A stretch of 64,000 bases of DNA from assembly GCA_009617715.1 (NCBI GenBank), contig VTFK01000224.1, positions 750,501 through 814,500 of the forward strand. Reading direction: 5' to 3'. The notes beneath the pieces were generated by a model that had not been told where the DNA came from, made no database searches, and saw only the letters and a program-made list of their open reading frames with translations. Shown piece by piece: positions 22,421 through 35,119 of this stretch. The position numbers were made by a program, and so were the translations under genes. Within the stretch, counting starts at the first letter, position 1. Each line of letters starts with the position of its first letter. This DNA is from Plectrocnemia conspersa (Eukaryota > Arthropoda > Insecta > Trichoptera > Polycentropodidae).

Positions 22421-25400
22421 TTATTTTATGGATGATACATACATAGATTTAGTCAATTTATTTATTTCAATTTAACATTAAAATTAATATTCACATTATG
22501 GTACAAGTATTCCTTTTTGTATTATAGCAATTTATTGTACATGATTTGTATATTTTTTGCAGCGATGGAAACTGAGCTAATTTATTTATTTTCGATTTCA
22601 TGGTTCTGATAATGACGATCACAGTCAGGTTGCGATCGCGATTGATAGTGATATATTTAATTTTGCAAATGAAAGGATTAAGATGCGTATTAAAACAGAA
22701 ATGAAATACTTTTATTTCTTTACTGTTTCCGTATAAATATTCTTGTTTCAGAAATGTAATTCGATATACTTGAGACTGACAAATTTGACATTAATTTGAT
22801 AGTAATAGTTGTATTTCCATAATGCTCATAATCTTTTAAATAAATATGCTTTTAAATGTATCACCTAATGAGAAACAGATTTTTTATGAAGATCATTCTA
22901 TTAGCTCTTTAATGTACAGCTATCTGTGCTTTAACCCGTGTTTCTATTTAATAGAAACGACACTGCATCGAGACATAATGCATTGCATAAAAAATAATTT
23001 AACGTAGTTCTTATACTACTTCAACAAAATAGCGATAAACGAATGATATAAAACGTGACTTCAAAATTTACTGCAAATTTATTTTCAGTTTAAATGGGAA
23101 ACGGAATTCGTATAGAGGTGGGGAAATGAAAACAGAGGAAATGACTATAAAACGGTCCTAAAACACGAAACATTCGCCAACTCGTACAGTTCACCTATTC
23201 GCTTTCATGGTTATTGATCTAATTCTTTGCAATAAACTTCGAATGCAACATGTTTTAAACTCGAATCCGAGTTAGATAGAACCAAAGTCTAAAGACAAAC
23301 ACCGACAGATACATAAATCGAATTGCCCGAAAGGAAACCCTTAATTGAATAAAAAATGGAAATGACGACCTCGAAGAGGTTATTTATTAACTTCGCAAAC
23401 TTGGCAATTTGGCGAGCATTCTCAGAAGAAAAATATTTATTTTGTATGTATAATATATTTAATTAATGCAAATCAATTTGACATCTCGATTATGCCCAGG
23501 GCAAAGTTAAATTGTTTCAAATAAATAATTACGACTGTGAAACAGAATATACTATTTTCTCTTCTTAATTCATTACAAAGTTTCATTCTCCTAAGATGAG
23601 ATATCGATTTTTTGTCTCGCGCTTTATTTATTTAATTTTAAAGCAAGAAAAATGATCGCGAATTTCGCTATATGAGAATATATTCACGTGCCAAGACTTG
23701 TATTTATTTAATAACTCTGTTTGTATATGAAAAAAGTCCAATATAAACGAGTACGTTTACGTTAACGTTGTGTATGTGTGTGCGTTCAAATTAGAAACTT
23801 TTTCAGTGCTGTAATATAATTTGGCTTAATAATACCATTGAAATTACTCAATTTCGTTATCATACCGCGAAGTTTCGTTATTAAATTTTATATTATTATA
23901 TAATATATTGTGCGAAAGAATAAAGTAATAGCGAAACTTTGATATTAAAACGTCTATCTGTTCTATTGAAAATAATAAATTGCTTTTATTAAATCCATTT
24001 TGTTGTCGTTTTATTAAGAGAAACTTTTAATATCAAGCGTTGTGTGTTTTTTTTCTCTCTCTCATCTCTCTACCGAGAGAGAAAGTAGATTCTTTTGTAA
24101 GGGGGCCCATTTTAATTTTGTTTTGCTGTGGAGGAGTATAAATGAAAGGTAAATAATTCTCTAATGGCGCATTAATACAGAAACACTCGTGTTTGATTTA
24201 AATTTCCAAATTTATTACGGCAGTTATGAATGTAAAGTATGCAAAAGAATATATATATGTATATATATAAAAACAATATACAGTGCAGTTTTTATACTTG
24301 AATTGTGATAATGTTTTAAAAGCATAATATGTAACGAAACATTTTTAGAAATTTCGTAGTACTCCTTAGGTATTTTTTGCATTGAAATACATTTAACCAC
24401 TCATAATAAACATGTTTTAAGAGCTTGCAGAATTAAATTTTTTATATGAGAATATTTCAGACTTTCTGTAAAAAAATATTAAGACTTTGTTTAAAATGCA
24501 CAAAGCATAGCCAAAAACTTTGATTGTCTGACTTTTATGGTAAAAAAATAATTGTTCTAATAATATTATTCAAACCAAGTAAATAGCACATCTCATCTGA
24601 TTTACTTTAAATGCTGATTTAAATACCAAGATTACACCGGATAATCACTGAAGATCGTTACGATGGACGCGATGCGAAACTGCACTATTACTCTCAATCG
24701 CTCGCACCGACCTTACCGCGTGCTATAGCAACACATTCGCTCGCACCGACCCACCGTATATTAGAGTACTTCTTTTAATTTCATGCATCAATTCACCGGG
24801 CTCTAGTCATAACTAAGTTGCTAAGGGTGAGTACTGTAGCATTAATTTAAATTGGCTATTGTGCAGCCACATGTGCTCTTTGGTAAAACTGCAGTGACAC
24901 ATGGGTTGGCGATGCGGCATAAGAACGATAGCCGGTCGGCGCTTTATAACTGGCCTCGTAATAAATTCTTTCATACTAATTAAACAACACTCAACAAATA
25001 TGCAGCAGATAATTTGTTAGCAACTTTTCATTAATAATAATAATAATTTGAATTAATAAACAATTGTTAAAAATATTAAAATATTTTTTGTCAAAGAAAG
25101 AATGTTGTGCGATTAATGTTTAAAATAGCAGAATCAATAGCGTACTTTTATGTATGGTACTGTGGTTTTAATTCAACGGTTTGCCACCGAAAGGTGATAA
25201 CGATGTTTCTCGGATACGTCGATAGAGTTGGATGGCTCTTGCATGAGGAGCGCTGACGTCCTGGACACGGACAATATTAAGATACTAGGATACAAATACG
25301 GATACGATCCATATTTATAGAGATAAGACAGATTTTTTTTTTAATTTTCTTGAACGCGCTCCGCTTAACGAAGCAGAACATCCTCGACGCTAATCGCAAA

Positions 25401-27155
25401 TTTTAGTGATGTGTAAACAAAATGACTCAGTGTGCCTACCAAAGCGCGTGTGACTAACAAACATCAGTTTTGTTACAAAAATTATATTAAAACGAATTTA
25501 TATGTTTTTACTCCATTACATATTTTCAAACTTATGAGTAACATTCTAAAGCTATTTGTAATAAAATGTAGTTTTTAATTTAATAACTTTTTCATTGGTT
25601 ATTTTTTAACCAAAATATCCTGAGTAAAAATATAAAATTCATTATTTAATTTAAAAACAATTGTTTAAAGGTCACAAAAAATGCTTGGTTAAACTCATTT
25701 ATTAAAAAGAGATTTATTTCACCTGTCTCAAACATTATCTTTTATACAATATTATTAAATCTCAAACATAAATATAAATTGAGTTTGAGTTTTACATTGT
25801 TTTGATCGATAAGTTTTCAAAATAGCCCTTGGGCGTGGGTTCAACGACAGGAATTTATTGTAAAAAATGTCATTTTTATTCCGACATAAGTCAATTTAAT
25901 CGCAATTTACATAAGTGTCGTTTTCAGGTCGACGTGGAAATAGGGGAGGGCCATAAAATGTATTGAACGGCGGATAGTCGTTAACGTCTCAAGTTTTTCC
26001 ACTAAATTTATTTTCATTGAAAATTTTATTTATGCACAATGATCGAAAGAAAAATTATTCATATAAATTATATACCCCTTTCGGTACGCCCACTGTCAAT
26101 TCCATACAAATGAAAACTTTTCAGCATTGTGTTGGTTATATGGAGCACACACGAACACATTTTCCGAATGTATAAAGATATATAATAGGAAGGAAATTAA
26201 GCATATTATATTAAATTTTGCTTTAACTAATGATAAGATTTATCTGTACGGAATTTGATAATAGAAAATACATAATACTTTCAATATTCAGTAAAAGCAC
26301 GTATACATAACTACTAGTACGTGTTTGTCAGTACTCTGAGGGTTGTATTATCATCCTCACTTCGGGGAGAATATCGACAAAACACTGCAATAGATGTTCA
26401 TTTATGGCTTTGCAGAAGTAATAAAACGGTCTTATATAAAATTTCAATTTACATAAAAGTGTCGTAAAACTAGTATTTATATTTATGCGTTTAATATACA
26501 TACATACTTTTTACATATTATCGTAAATATTTTGCTTAAGATATTATATGTCGATGTAGTATATACGAGTATATAAATATTTCATGTAAATGTAACGTAC
26601 ATATTATAATTTAATCATTTACTGCGTAAGTACGCCTTTGCATATTATGTATAACAAACATTATCTACTATATTGAAATGACGTACACACAACCATAATC
26701 TATTTAATGGCAAGTTCTGAATCCGATGCATGTAAACTAATATAATTGAAAATCATTGAGCTAATCGTTTAATTTTAATCCGATTTACATAAATACATGC
26801 ATAATTTTGTTCCTAATGAACTAACGAGTATTCTGGAGACATAAGAATATAAGCAGTTATTGTGATTAGAAAAATTATAATAGTTATTATTAACGCATGG
26901 GTTATCGTTGATTTAAATATTAATTAGTTTATCAAGAAAGATAATTAATAATCTACACATATGTAATTAAACGATGGCATTACAGCTCACTGTAAGCAAT
27001 TTATTTTTAAAGATATTGGACTAGCGATATGACGCTAAAATTTCCCATTTGAAGCAAATAAAAGCATATGTGTATGTTTACCTGACAATAACAAGAAAAT
27101 TTGTAAAGAAGGAATAAAGTCTTAGATAAAATTTGTTGAACACACTTAGGCAAGT
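22421..27155. other. Non-coding stretch with a few complex patches
   Basis: No gene or known element. A GC-richer patch (about 24640-24960) contains a 15-base direct repeat TCGCTCGCACCGACC at 24698-24712 and 24737-24751. Another patch (25170-25450) is of similar complexity without a frame. CT/GA runs with an inverted pair lie near 24053-24084, and a TATATATGTATATATA run near 24250. The remainder is A/T-rich and may be intergenic or intronic. Confidence 0.5.
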
Positions 27156-27159
27156 GGAT

Positions 27160-27405
27160 TGCAAACAAAAAAATGATCATTCATCAATAAGGATAAACTA
27201 GATAATAGTGTAAAGGATGCCACCACACAAAACTTTTCACATAAATAACACGCAAGAATTCTCCGATGCATTGAATAAATATTTCTTTGTTGCGAAATGG
27301 TCACGGGAAACAATATATCACAGGAAGACAAAATACACCGTAAGGCCACAATATTCCTTTTGCACAATTCGACTTTTTAAAGGCGTATACATATTTCGTT
27401 TTTTT
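27160..27405 (+). repeat. Repeat R1, copy A (5' part)
   Basis: ATGATCATTCATCAATAAGG, ATAAACTAGA, GTAAAGGATG, ACACGCAAGAATTCTCCG, TGCATTGAATAAATATTTC and GGTCACGGGAAACAATATAT occur in the same order as in the copies at 51.7/53.2 kb and 56.1 kb. It breaks off after CTTTTTAAAGGCGTATACAT. The matching 3' part appears 1.2 kb later (28590-28735). The open frames here are by-products of the repeat. Confidence 0.75.
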
Positions 27406-28589
27406 AAGAATTTATAATGTAAATATGAAATTCCTTCAATGAGTGTTACATACCGAATTCTCCATTAAGTCATAGACGCCTCAAAGTTGGAAACGTACCT
27501 GTAAACAAAACACATTATTAGTAATCATTTCGCTATTAATTAAATTTAATATCATTATAACCCATATTTTACATTAAATATTCAACGCTATGATTTTGAT
27601 ATTCAACACAAGCCCTTAGAAATAAGTTTTATCAATTGCATCTGACAAAGTTGATCCCTACAGAAATGCAGACGTAATAATCTAATCAAAACCCAATAGA
27701 CAAGTTCTGATGTTTTCAACACTGCCGTAGTTAAATTTTGCGGTCTCACCCCTTCTGTATTTCTCATTCCGCAGCAGAAATAGAGCCACTTGCTCTTTTG
27801 TCTTCCGATCACGTGTGTTCCGCAAGTATTTTGTATACGGTCCAATTAGATGATATAATTTGAACGCGAATCAAATTAAACTCAGACGCCTCAAGAATAC
27901 CGTAATGATGTAGTTCATTTGTATATTTCCAACTTCGTTTTGTATATATACATATATTTTATAGTATTATATAAATGTATACGATATTCGACTGAAGAGT
28001 TTTCAGGACGCGAATAAATGAATGGAGGATCGTTGTCGGGCTTGCCACATCGAACATTTAGATCTTTTATGTAAAACGATGTACATTTATACAGCATAAG
28101 TATTGAGTGATATAGTGAGCGTGTTTAATTATGAATATAAACAAATATGTTCGTTTTATAAAATTAATCATATTAAATAGCATATTTGTACCATTAAAAT
28201 GAACCTTTGAAACACAGTATACAATTACCATGAATTACTAACGTTTACATTTTGATTAACATTATTGAAACTTTATGAATATACATTTATAACAAAATTA
28301 TTTTAGAGCTTTAATAAAATATTAAAAAAATATCATTTCATATTGAATTTTAATTTTGAGCAAATCTGCAGCTTTTTATGAAATAAATTGTAATCAAATT
28401 AGGTATGAAAATAGCAGGTTTACACGCATAAAATATTTATGATGATATTTTTTGTGTTATGCAATCGTCAATTAATTTATTAATTAATAGAAATTTCCAA
28501 AAATCAGTGTAAGTAATGGCAAAACTCTTTTCTAATTTATAAATTTACTTGATAACGCTGATTCCAGAAACGTGTAAATGTGAAATATT
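27406..28589. other. Interval between the two parts of R1 copy A
   Basis: About 1.2 kb lies between the 5' and 3' parts of one R1 copy, where other copies have only about 0.2-0.3 kb. It may be a later insertion, but I could not find terminal repeats or target duplications at its edges. The minus-strand frames 27603-27845 (80 residues) and 27915-28097 (60 residues) are unrecognised. Confidence 0.4.
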
Positions 28590-28735
28590 CCGAGGACATC
28601 ATATATCCGTCAGCTTCTCCACCAGTTCTCAGTGAAAAGCAATACTCTTTCAAAATAGTTTGCTGCAAAATATGTAATACAGAAAAAACTGTTTCTGGCT
28701 GCGAAGTCTTTTAGGGCTAGAAACCTTAAAAAACT
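28590..28735 (+). repeat. Repeat R1, copy A (3' part)
   Basis: GAGGACATCATATATC, GTCAGCTTCTCCACCAG, TCTGGCTGCGAAGTC and GGGCTAGAAACCTTAAAA match the 3' end of the other R1 copies (for example 53650-53825 and 42500-42640). Confidence 0.7.
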
Positions 28736-30530
28736 AACTCGAATAAAATTTGAAAAAATCTTAGAATGAAACAATTTGTATACCTAAGGTACATAGGTAG
28801 TAGGCACACATACAAAATCTATGATCCTTTATGTGCCTTTATTTTGTTTCGAAATGCGAGACATCGAAGCGCTTGTTCTTAATAAAAAATACTTCTGCAC
28901 ATTCGAAAAATATGAATAAAATGTTTATCGGGTGTCTACTATGACTGAAGTTCACAGAATTCGTTCGCTGAATGAAACAAAATGTTGAAGAGGCCCACTA
29001 TTGATTATCGTTTAACGCTCATCTCAAAAAGTGCACGTCGCAATTTTTGTGAAATTCGTGTTACGTTTTTGTATTTGTTGTTTTAAGACACAAATATTTT
29101 ATTTCAATCATCAGCATGTGAAATATTAAATAAAAATGGTTTATATAATGACCAACATGACACATTGGGGAAGTCTGTCAAGTCATGATGGTCAGATTTG
29201 TACTAAAAATAAAATGTAAAATATCAACATTAGTTTAGAATTTAAGCACTCGATTAAAATACGGTCTTCTAGGTAATCACTGATCATTTGTTAAACTTAC
29301 TAACCGCTTAAATAAATATATTTTTTATCTACAACTGTTTATGACATTGGTTGTTCTTGTATTTGCCAGATATGGTACTCGTTTGTAATGGAAGATTGGA
29401 TTTTCAGAGTTAATGTTTTTTTTTTGTATGCCGACGATAATAATATTCCCCCTTCATATTAAACATCCTTTAAAATATGAGTTTTTCATATAAAAACCGG
29501 CGACGCCTTGGCGTGTTTTATTATATTACTTTTTCTTTCTTTTAATAAGCAACAATAAATACTACGTAATGGGGCATCGTACGTTATTTATATAAAAATC
29601 TAGTCTTCATAGGGAGCTCACGTTCCGGTGCATCGTACTTTTGTGAAGTTTGGAATTCCTCCAAATAACATGTTCCCCATATTTACGTCCTGCAGCATGA
29701 TTTATATCAACCTTATTTTTAGGACTTAGCATATTTATTGCTGAATTTATTTCTCCTAATGACTGTAGCCGTCTTGCTCCAGCACGCGACGAGAAGTATC
29801 TCGCCTCTCCTTCTTTCATCAAATGTGGGCGTTCACTTTCTGTAAGTGAGCAATTTACGATGTAAGAGTAATTTAATCGCAGTCATTTTTTCCAAATGTT
29901 TCGTGCTTTACTATACATGTTTAAATGTATACCTACAATATATATATACACACACACACACACATTCCCATTTCATCAATGTAAAGGTTTTTTCATAGTA
30001 AATAAAATTTATATAATAACATTATATATAGAGAAGTTCTATATATAGTTAATTATAATTTCATAGTCGTGACTGGTCCGCGAGAGCGGCTGCATAATTG
30101 TAATTTCTTGTAAATAAATTTCTGTTGCACATGCAGGCACTTTACTATACATAAAGAGTAACTGCAGCCAGATAAATGGTCCATTGACCGTCTGGATATA
30201 AAGAGGTATATTTTATATACCATACATTGTGATTTTTTCTCAATATGGAAAGTATCATATATACATTATTATTAATAAAATAAAGTTTCACTAAAACTAG
30301 GTTTGATAGGACAAAACTTTTGTTTGATAAAAAGTATTTATGTATCCTTCAATATTGTTTTTATACCTTTTATGGAAGCAATAATTAGATATAATATACT
30401 TATACCAGCACTTTCAACGATAAAGCAATTGTGGAATACACTATTCGGTATAGTCTCTAGCTCACACTACGATGTTGCCTTTATCTCCTCTATGATCGCA
30501 AAATCTTGTAATTTTAATGTCTTCACAAAT
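28736..30530. other. Non-coding stretch with one coding-like frame
   Basis: Mostly A/T-rich. The minus-strand frame 29607-29822 (71 residues; MMKEGEARYFSSRAGARRLQ at its start) has a balanced composition unlike the A/T-driven frames around it, but I cannot place it in a family and it has no visible continuation. The 81-residue plus-strand frame 30303-30548 is also unrecognised. Confidence 0.45.
29938..29964. repeat. TA/CA dinucleotide microsatellite
   Basis: A short (TA)n run passes directly into an uninterrupted (AC)n run at 29948-29964. Simple sequence; likely length-polymorphic. Confidence 0.85.
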
Positions 30531-30595
30531 ACAATTTTGGGGTTTTGAAAAGGGTGTGACTTTGCAGTCAAAATATACGCTGGAAAAGCTGTTAA
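30530..30595 (-). repeat. Dispersed repeat, inverted partner of 17630-17690
   Basis: AAAGGGTGTGACTTTGCA, then GGAAAAGCTG is the reverse complement of words at 17640-17675. The flanking GGGGTTTTGAAAAGG corresponds to the flank GGCTTTAAAACTCC at the other site. Confidence 0.55.
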
Positions 30596-31419
30596 CTTTG
30601 TATTAATTTAGGTAAAATTTACCACAGTATAGAAATAGTGTAGTATCACGAATGCGGCTTTTGTAAGGCTGAAAGTCTTTGATGGCGTGTTGTGAGTTGT
30701 ATCGCGCAATCCGCTGATGTCTTGTATGAGCTCGTCTACCGTCTGCCGATGTGATAAGGAGTCGCATCTTTTATATTATTGATACAAGACGGCTTTGTCG
30801 AGTCACATATGCGGATGATAGTTAGCCAATTGCATTGTTTGATGGTTCCACTCACGAAATATGTGTCAATTTTCGAAGATCGTTAGAAAAAAGAGGTAGA
30901 TGACAATATTTGTTTTTGCTCAAGTAGACGTATTGTATATCGCGCATTTTTTAGGTACAAAAGGGTGCTTCCGGGTGCTTGTGAGTGGTTAACGCACCGG
31001 GACGGATGTGCCGTTTTTCCAACGTTTCAGTTGTCTTTTATATACAGAATAATTATCTTATTTTGCTACTTTTATCTCTATGAAAGAGCAGCTCTGCATA
31101 ATGATATTTATTAGAGAGATCAGCAAAAGACAAGCAATCACGAAAGAAGAAGCTCTGCATGCTATAAAGCTATAAAGTAGTGAAACAATGGGAATTCAGT
31201 TAAGACATGATAAATGCACCGAACTACGTTAAAAGACGATAAAATTAACCTCATAGTAGAATTTTTAAACGATAGTTACATAACAAGTTATATTGTAATC
31301 GATTGACTTAAATCCACTTTCATTACCCTGCATTAAAAATAAAATGCGAAAGAGTGCTAAGAATTAAAGCAGTTTGATGAGCCACATTCTAAATATATTC
31401 TTTAACATCATACAAAATG
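30596..31419. other. Non-coding stretch, GC-richer in its first half
   Basis: From about 30640 to 31030 composition is more even and CpG words are common, but no frame or known element is seen. Between 31081 and 31165 the word AGCTCTGCAT occurs twice in direct orientation. The end of this interval may already belong to the retrotransposon that follows. Confidence 0.4.
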
Positions 31420-32810
31420 GAATACGCAATAAATGTTGGGTTTTAGAAGTTAGCTTGAGCACAAAAAATCTTTAACGTTATTTTACAAGGTTTTGCTAAT
31501 GTTATAAAAAAATCTTTCGACAAATTTCAATATTCGAAACATCTACAAATACTGAAGAATAAAAGAATTGACGATATTGACACCAGGCGCGTACGGTAAG
31601 ATACATTCCCTTTCGCTCGCTCGCGTTTTAAGTGATGGGAGTAAGTGAGAAGAAGTGGGCGTGCGGAACGCACGTAATGCACGGCCTTATCTCTCACTTA
31701 CTCTCGTCTGTTATCACGCGAGCGAGCGAAAGGAAATGTATCTCACCGTACGCGACTGATTGACATCCGCATTATTAAAAATCTGTACTAAAACCAAACA
31801 GCCAGTGTTAAAGTTAAAAATAAATTCAGAGAAGTTGCCTAAGTTAAACGCGATGTACAACAAGGATACATTCTATCATCTTTGCTATTTAATACGTACC
31901 CCAAATCAATATTTTAAGAAGCACTACTTATCTGGGGATTATATTTGCGGATCATACAGTAATACTTGAGGATTATGTTAACAAATTTCAACCACTGGTA
32001 AAAAAGGTGAATAATGAAAGTAAAAGGCGTCATCTGAAGATGAATATTCGTAAAACTATATTATTCATTGCAGAAAAAAAGCACTTCCTGCAATAAACGT
32101 AATCATCAACAATAAACCAATAGAAAGATTCGCAAAATACAAATACTTGGGTGTATAGGTGAATTAGAAATATAACTCATCTCAAAAAGTAAGTACACGA
32201 ATAGAAATGCCAATAAGTGCATTTCTGAGATCTGATCTTTATTCTCTAACTGTGACCAAAGCTTTCAGATAAAAATGTGCATATTTCGTTGTTATTTTTT
32301 TGCCATTTTGATAGTCGTGGAGGCATGTATTTTAAATTAAAAATGAATTCCATAAAAGAGATCTTTGAGATGTGGATCTATAATATAAACGTATGCTTAA
32401 AATTTCATGGGTAGATAGAATTACGAATATTGAAGTCCTCTGAGGTATGACAAATGCTATGGAAGCTTTAATATCTCAGTAAATACAAACAAATACTAAC
32501 TCACCATTCAGAGGAGAATAAGCAAAATCAATATAAGCAGATGCCGTATCTCATGAGTCATGACTACGCAATTTGATATGTTTTGGGTGTAATAGAACTG
32601 AAATATTCCATGCAGCAGTAAAAAAATCAAAGTTACCAATAAGATAGCTAACCTCCAGTAGGAGATGGCAGAAGAAGAAGAAACAATTGAAAAACTTAAG
32701 TTGTAGATGTAGTGGAAATAATAGATCATGTTCGTTCATCTGTAAGTCAATAGCAAATTTAATGATAAAAATAGTTGCAGCCAAAGCCTACATATCAAAG
32801 AATATTTTTA
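31420..32810 (+). mobile_element. Non-LTR retrotransposon RT pseudogene, interrupted by a MITE
   Basis: Reverse transcriptase of the endonuclease-RT type found in many insect LINEs; it copied the element's RNA at a nicked target. In order: KSFDKFQYSKHLQILKN (palm motif A region, 31507-31575), the MITE, RIIKNLY and NQTASVKVKNKF, then VQQGYILSSLLF (the G..QGC..SP..F block), then in another frame FADHTVILED (31944-31973), the catalytic YADD box with its second Asp replaced by His. Next come INNKPIERFAKYKYLGV (about 32106-32156) and the C-terminal blocks EMWIY, RMLKISWVDR (32366-32425). The Arg/Lys-rich block near 32670 and VAAKAYI near 32775 fit the extreme C-terminus. Numerous stops and frameshifts. 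Clade not resolved from fragments. Confidence 0.88.
31584..31758. mobile_element. hAT-type palindromic MITE, copy 2, inside the RT pseudogene
   Basis: 175 bp, starting CAGGCGCGTACGGTAAGATA and ending ...CACCGTACGCGACTG, with inverted arms continuing through CATTCCCTTTCG and CTCGCTCGCG. Flanks are ATTGACAC (31576-31583) and ATTGACAT (31759-31766), an 8-bp target duplication with one change. Both halves of the RT reading frame continue directly from these flanks, so the element landed in an already existing LINE copy. It has the same family and ends as 22264-22412; the middle is about 26 bp longer. Confidence 0.92.
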
Positions 32811-34305
32811 TTTATATTATATGGAATTATTAAGATGTGACTTATATTTATAAGGCTGATACATATATTCTAATGATACATATTTTATTTTTAGAATTTT
32901 TGTGATCGTTCGAAAAACATCTTAATACCCTTTTAGATCTGAATTTGTATAAAAATGTGGCCTTGTGCGAATAAAAAAATGTGTATTCAGTATCATTAAT
33001 ATAAACATATAACGCGTATATTAAATAAACATTTTCAAGGGCAATCATAAAAAATATAAATTTAGAAACGAGTTCGTTCAATTTCAATTATAACATATCC
33101 ATTTTTTTTAAATAAAGCAAATACCGCCCGTTCGTTAAATTTGTACTGTAAATACCGCAATAATTTTATATTACCTTGCAAGAGTCGTTACGTATTTATG
33201 TAATTCTTTTTTATTGGAAAAAATAATGTTGCCGTAAATGTTGTTTTAAAAAATCGAGTAATAAAAAATAACGTTAAATTGGCGTTCGTGCGTTGTGTGC
33301 GTTAATTTAATCTCATTGAAAATTAACGTTGACATTACGCAGAGTAAATATTGTCGTTAAAACAAATTTACCGAAATTGGTTTCGAGAATCATCACCGTC
33401 GTTGTTGTTAATAATTTGCAAAATATAAATTGCCCCATTGTAACGTGATTGATAATTCGCAATAATTGATGATTCGTTGGTATTATGACTGGATATTTTT
33501 CACGTTAACTTGTACGTGTGTGGGGGTTAACATGCGAAGTATTTATTAAACACGTTTTCTGAGCGGAAAGAGGGAAACGTCTACGTCATTAAAGTCTTAA
33601 TTAGAAAATCATAAGTTTGAAAAGCTCTCATAGTTGTCGCCGCGCCGGAGAGAAGGGGGCAACAATAATTAAAATTCTTTGGGGAGACTTTGTAGTTATT
33701 TTATCAAAAGCACCCAACCGGGCAGATTCGACTCGCAAACTGTCGTTAAATCTAAATTAACATTTTATACATTGTTTAAGAAGTCCTTTTTTAATTTAAA
33801 ATATTATTAATTCTATTTTTATTTTAAATTAAAAATACTTGAATATTACAAAATTTTCATGAAAAATAAATCGCATTGTTGCTTATATTATTAATAAAAT
33901 ATAGCCTTTCATCTCCCTGAAATTATGAAAACTCCGGATAAGGTTTAATTCATGTAAATGATATTATTTAAAACAATCTGTAATGATATCTTAAAATTTT
34001 CGAGTTATAATTAACTTTTATTTTATAATATATTTAATTGTTTTCATCGAAGAAATACATATATTGTCCTGAATATTACTTTTAGCCTGGCCGCTTAAAT
34101 GCCGTATTTTTGTTAATGTAAATGACAAAAAATAATATTGTTTTGTATTCATTTTTTATCAGATCATTATAATTTATGCAAAAATGTTATTTTATATATA
34201 CAGTACACCCCCCAATAACACAGTAAATTGGAGACGTGCTATTTGGTTGCCCGTTATTTTATTTGAGAGCGAGTCAAGATCTCACCACACGCGTCTGTTA
34301 TGCAA
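32811..34305. other. Non-coding stretch
   Basis: No gene recognised. From about 33110 to 33760 the sequence is more complex, with no repeat partner in the window, and could be unique host non-coding DNA. The minus-strand frame 32848-33087 (79 residues) is aromatic- and Lys-rich from A/T bias and is not supported. Confidence 0.45.
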
Positions 34306-34315
34306 AAAATTGTAT

Positions 34316-35089
34316 TGCCTGCATTACACTCTCTGGAAGTTGTCCGAACCGTTAGTTACCGAAAGTTACAACTGAAGTCAGCCGAGACCTACGACTTCGA
34401 GTAAGCGACCGCACTGCCACAAATTATTCAATTTACGCAAAATCTTTGTCTGCTTTTGCAAAATGCCATTAAGTATAAAAATTATACTTCAGAATACGAA
34501 CACCACATGTGTGACTATCCTAGAATTTGTCGCCATCGATTCTAAATAAGAATTCGTTATGGTGTGGCATTTATATAAACTGACCTAGGAAAATACATGA
34601 GGATATTGGAAAAGATTTTTTTAACAAAATCAAGTACCACTAATTATTTTTTAATTATTTAATTTTATATGAAAAAAATATAATAACGATATCTGTTAGA
34701 AGAATATACTATCAAAAATATAATTAATCCCTTTTGGTGCCCTAAAATATTCAAATGTGTCAGTAAAAGTCTGTTGAAGTCCCCGATAAGCATGTGGTAT
34801 TATAACTTGACCACGTGATCACGATGCAGCGCTCGACATGCGTGCTAACCATAGGACGCCTACGCGCATACTGAAATTGAACCGAGTTACTTGTTCTATC
34901 TCAGTTTGCAAAACACCATATCATTATCTCTCTCACCGTTCCTTTCCGTTATTACCTCAAGTTTTCGGTAACCTCGGACAACTTCCGAGAGATTTTAGAG
35001 CGGGCAGAACCGAACTCGACCGAAGTAACCCACTATATTCTCCGTCTTTGGCCAGCCTTGGCCAACTTCCAGAGAGTGTAGTGCAGGCA
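34316..35089. repeat. Element-like interval bounded by a 27-bp inverted repeat
   Basis: TGCCTGCATTACACTCTCTG plus GAAGTTG (34316-34342) is mirrored by 35063-35089 with a single mismatch. A shorter related inverted word, GGAAGTTGTCCGA, occurs again in reverse orientation near 34974-34990. The enclosed 720 bases include a GC-richer 88-residue frame (34838-35104) without a recognisable domain. This resembles a non-autonomous DNA transposon, but I could not identify target duplications. Confidence 0.55.
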
Positions 35090-35119
35090 TATAAGCATTT
35101 ATAAGTCGGTTACTAATAT

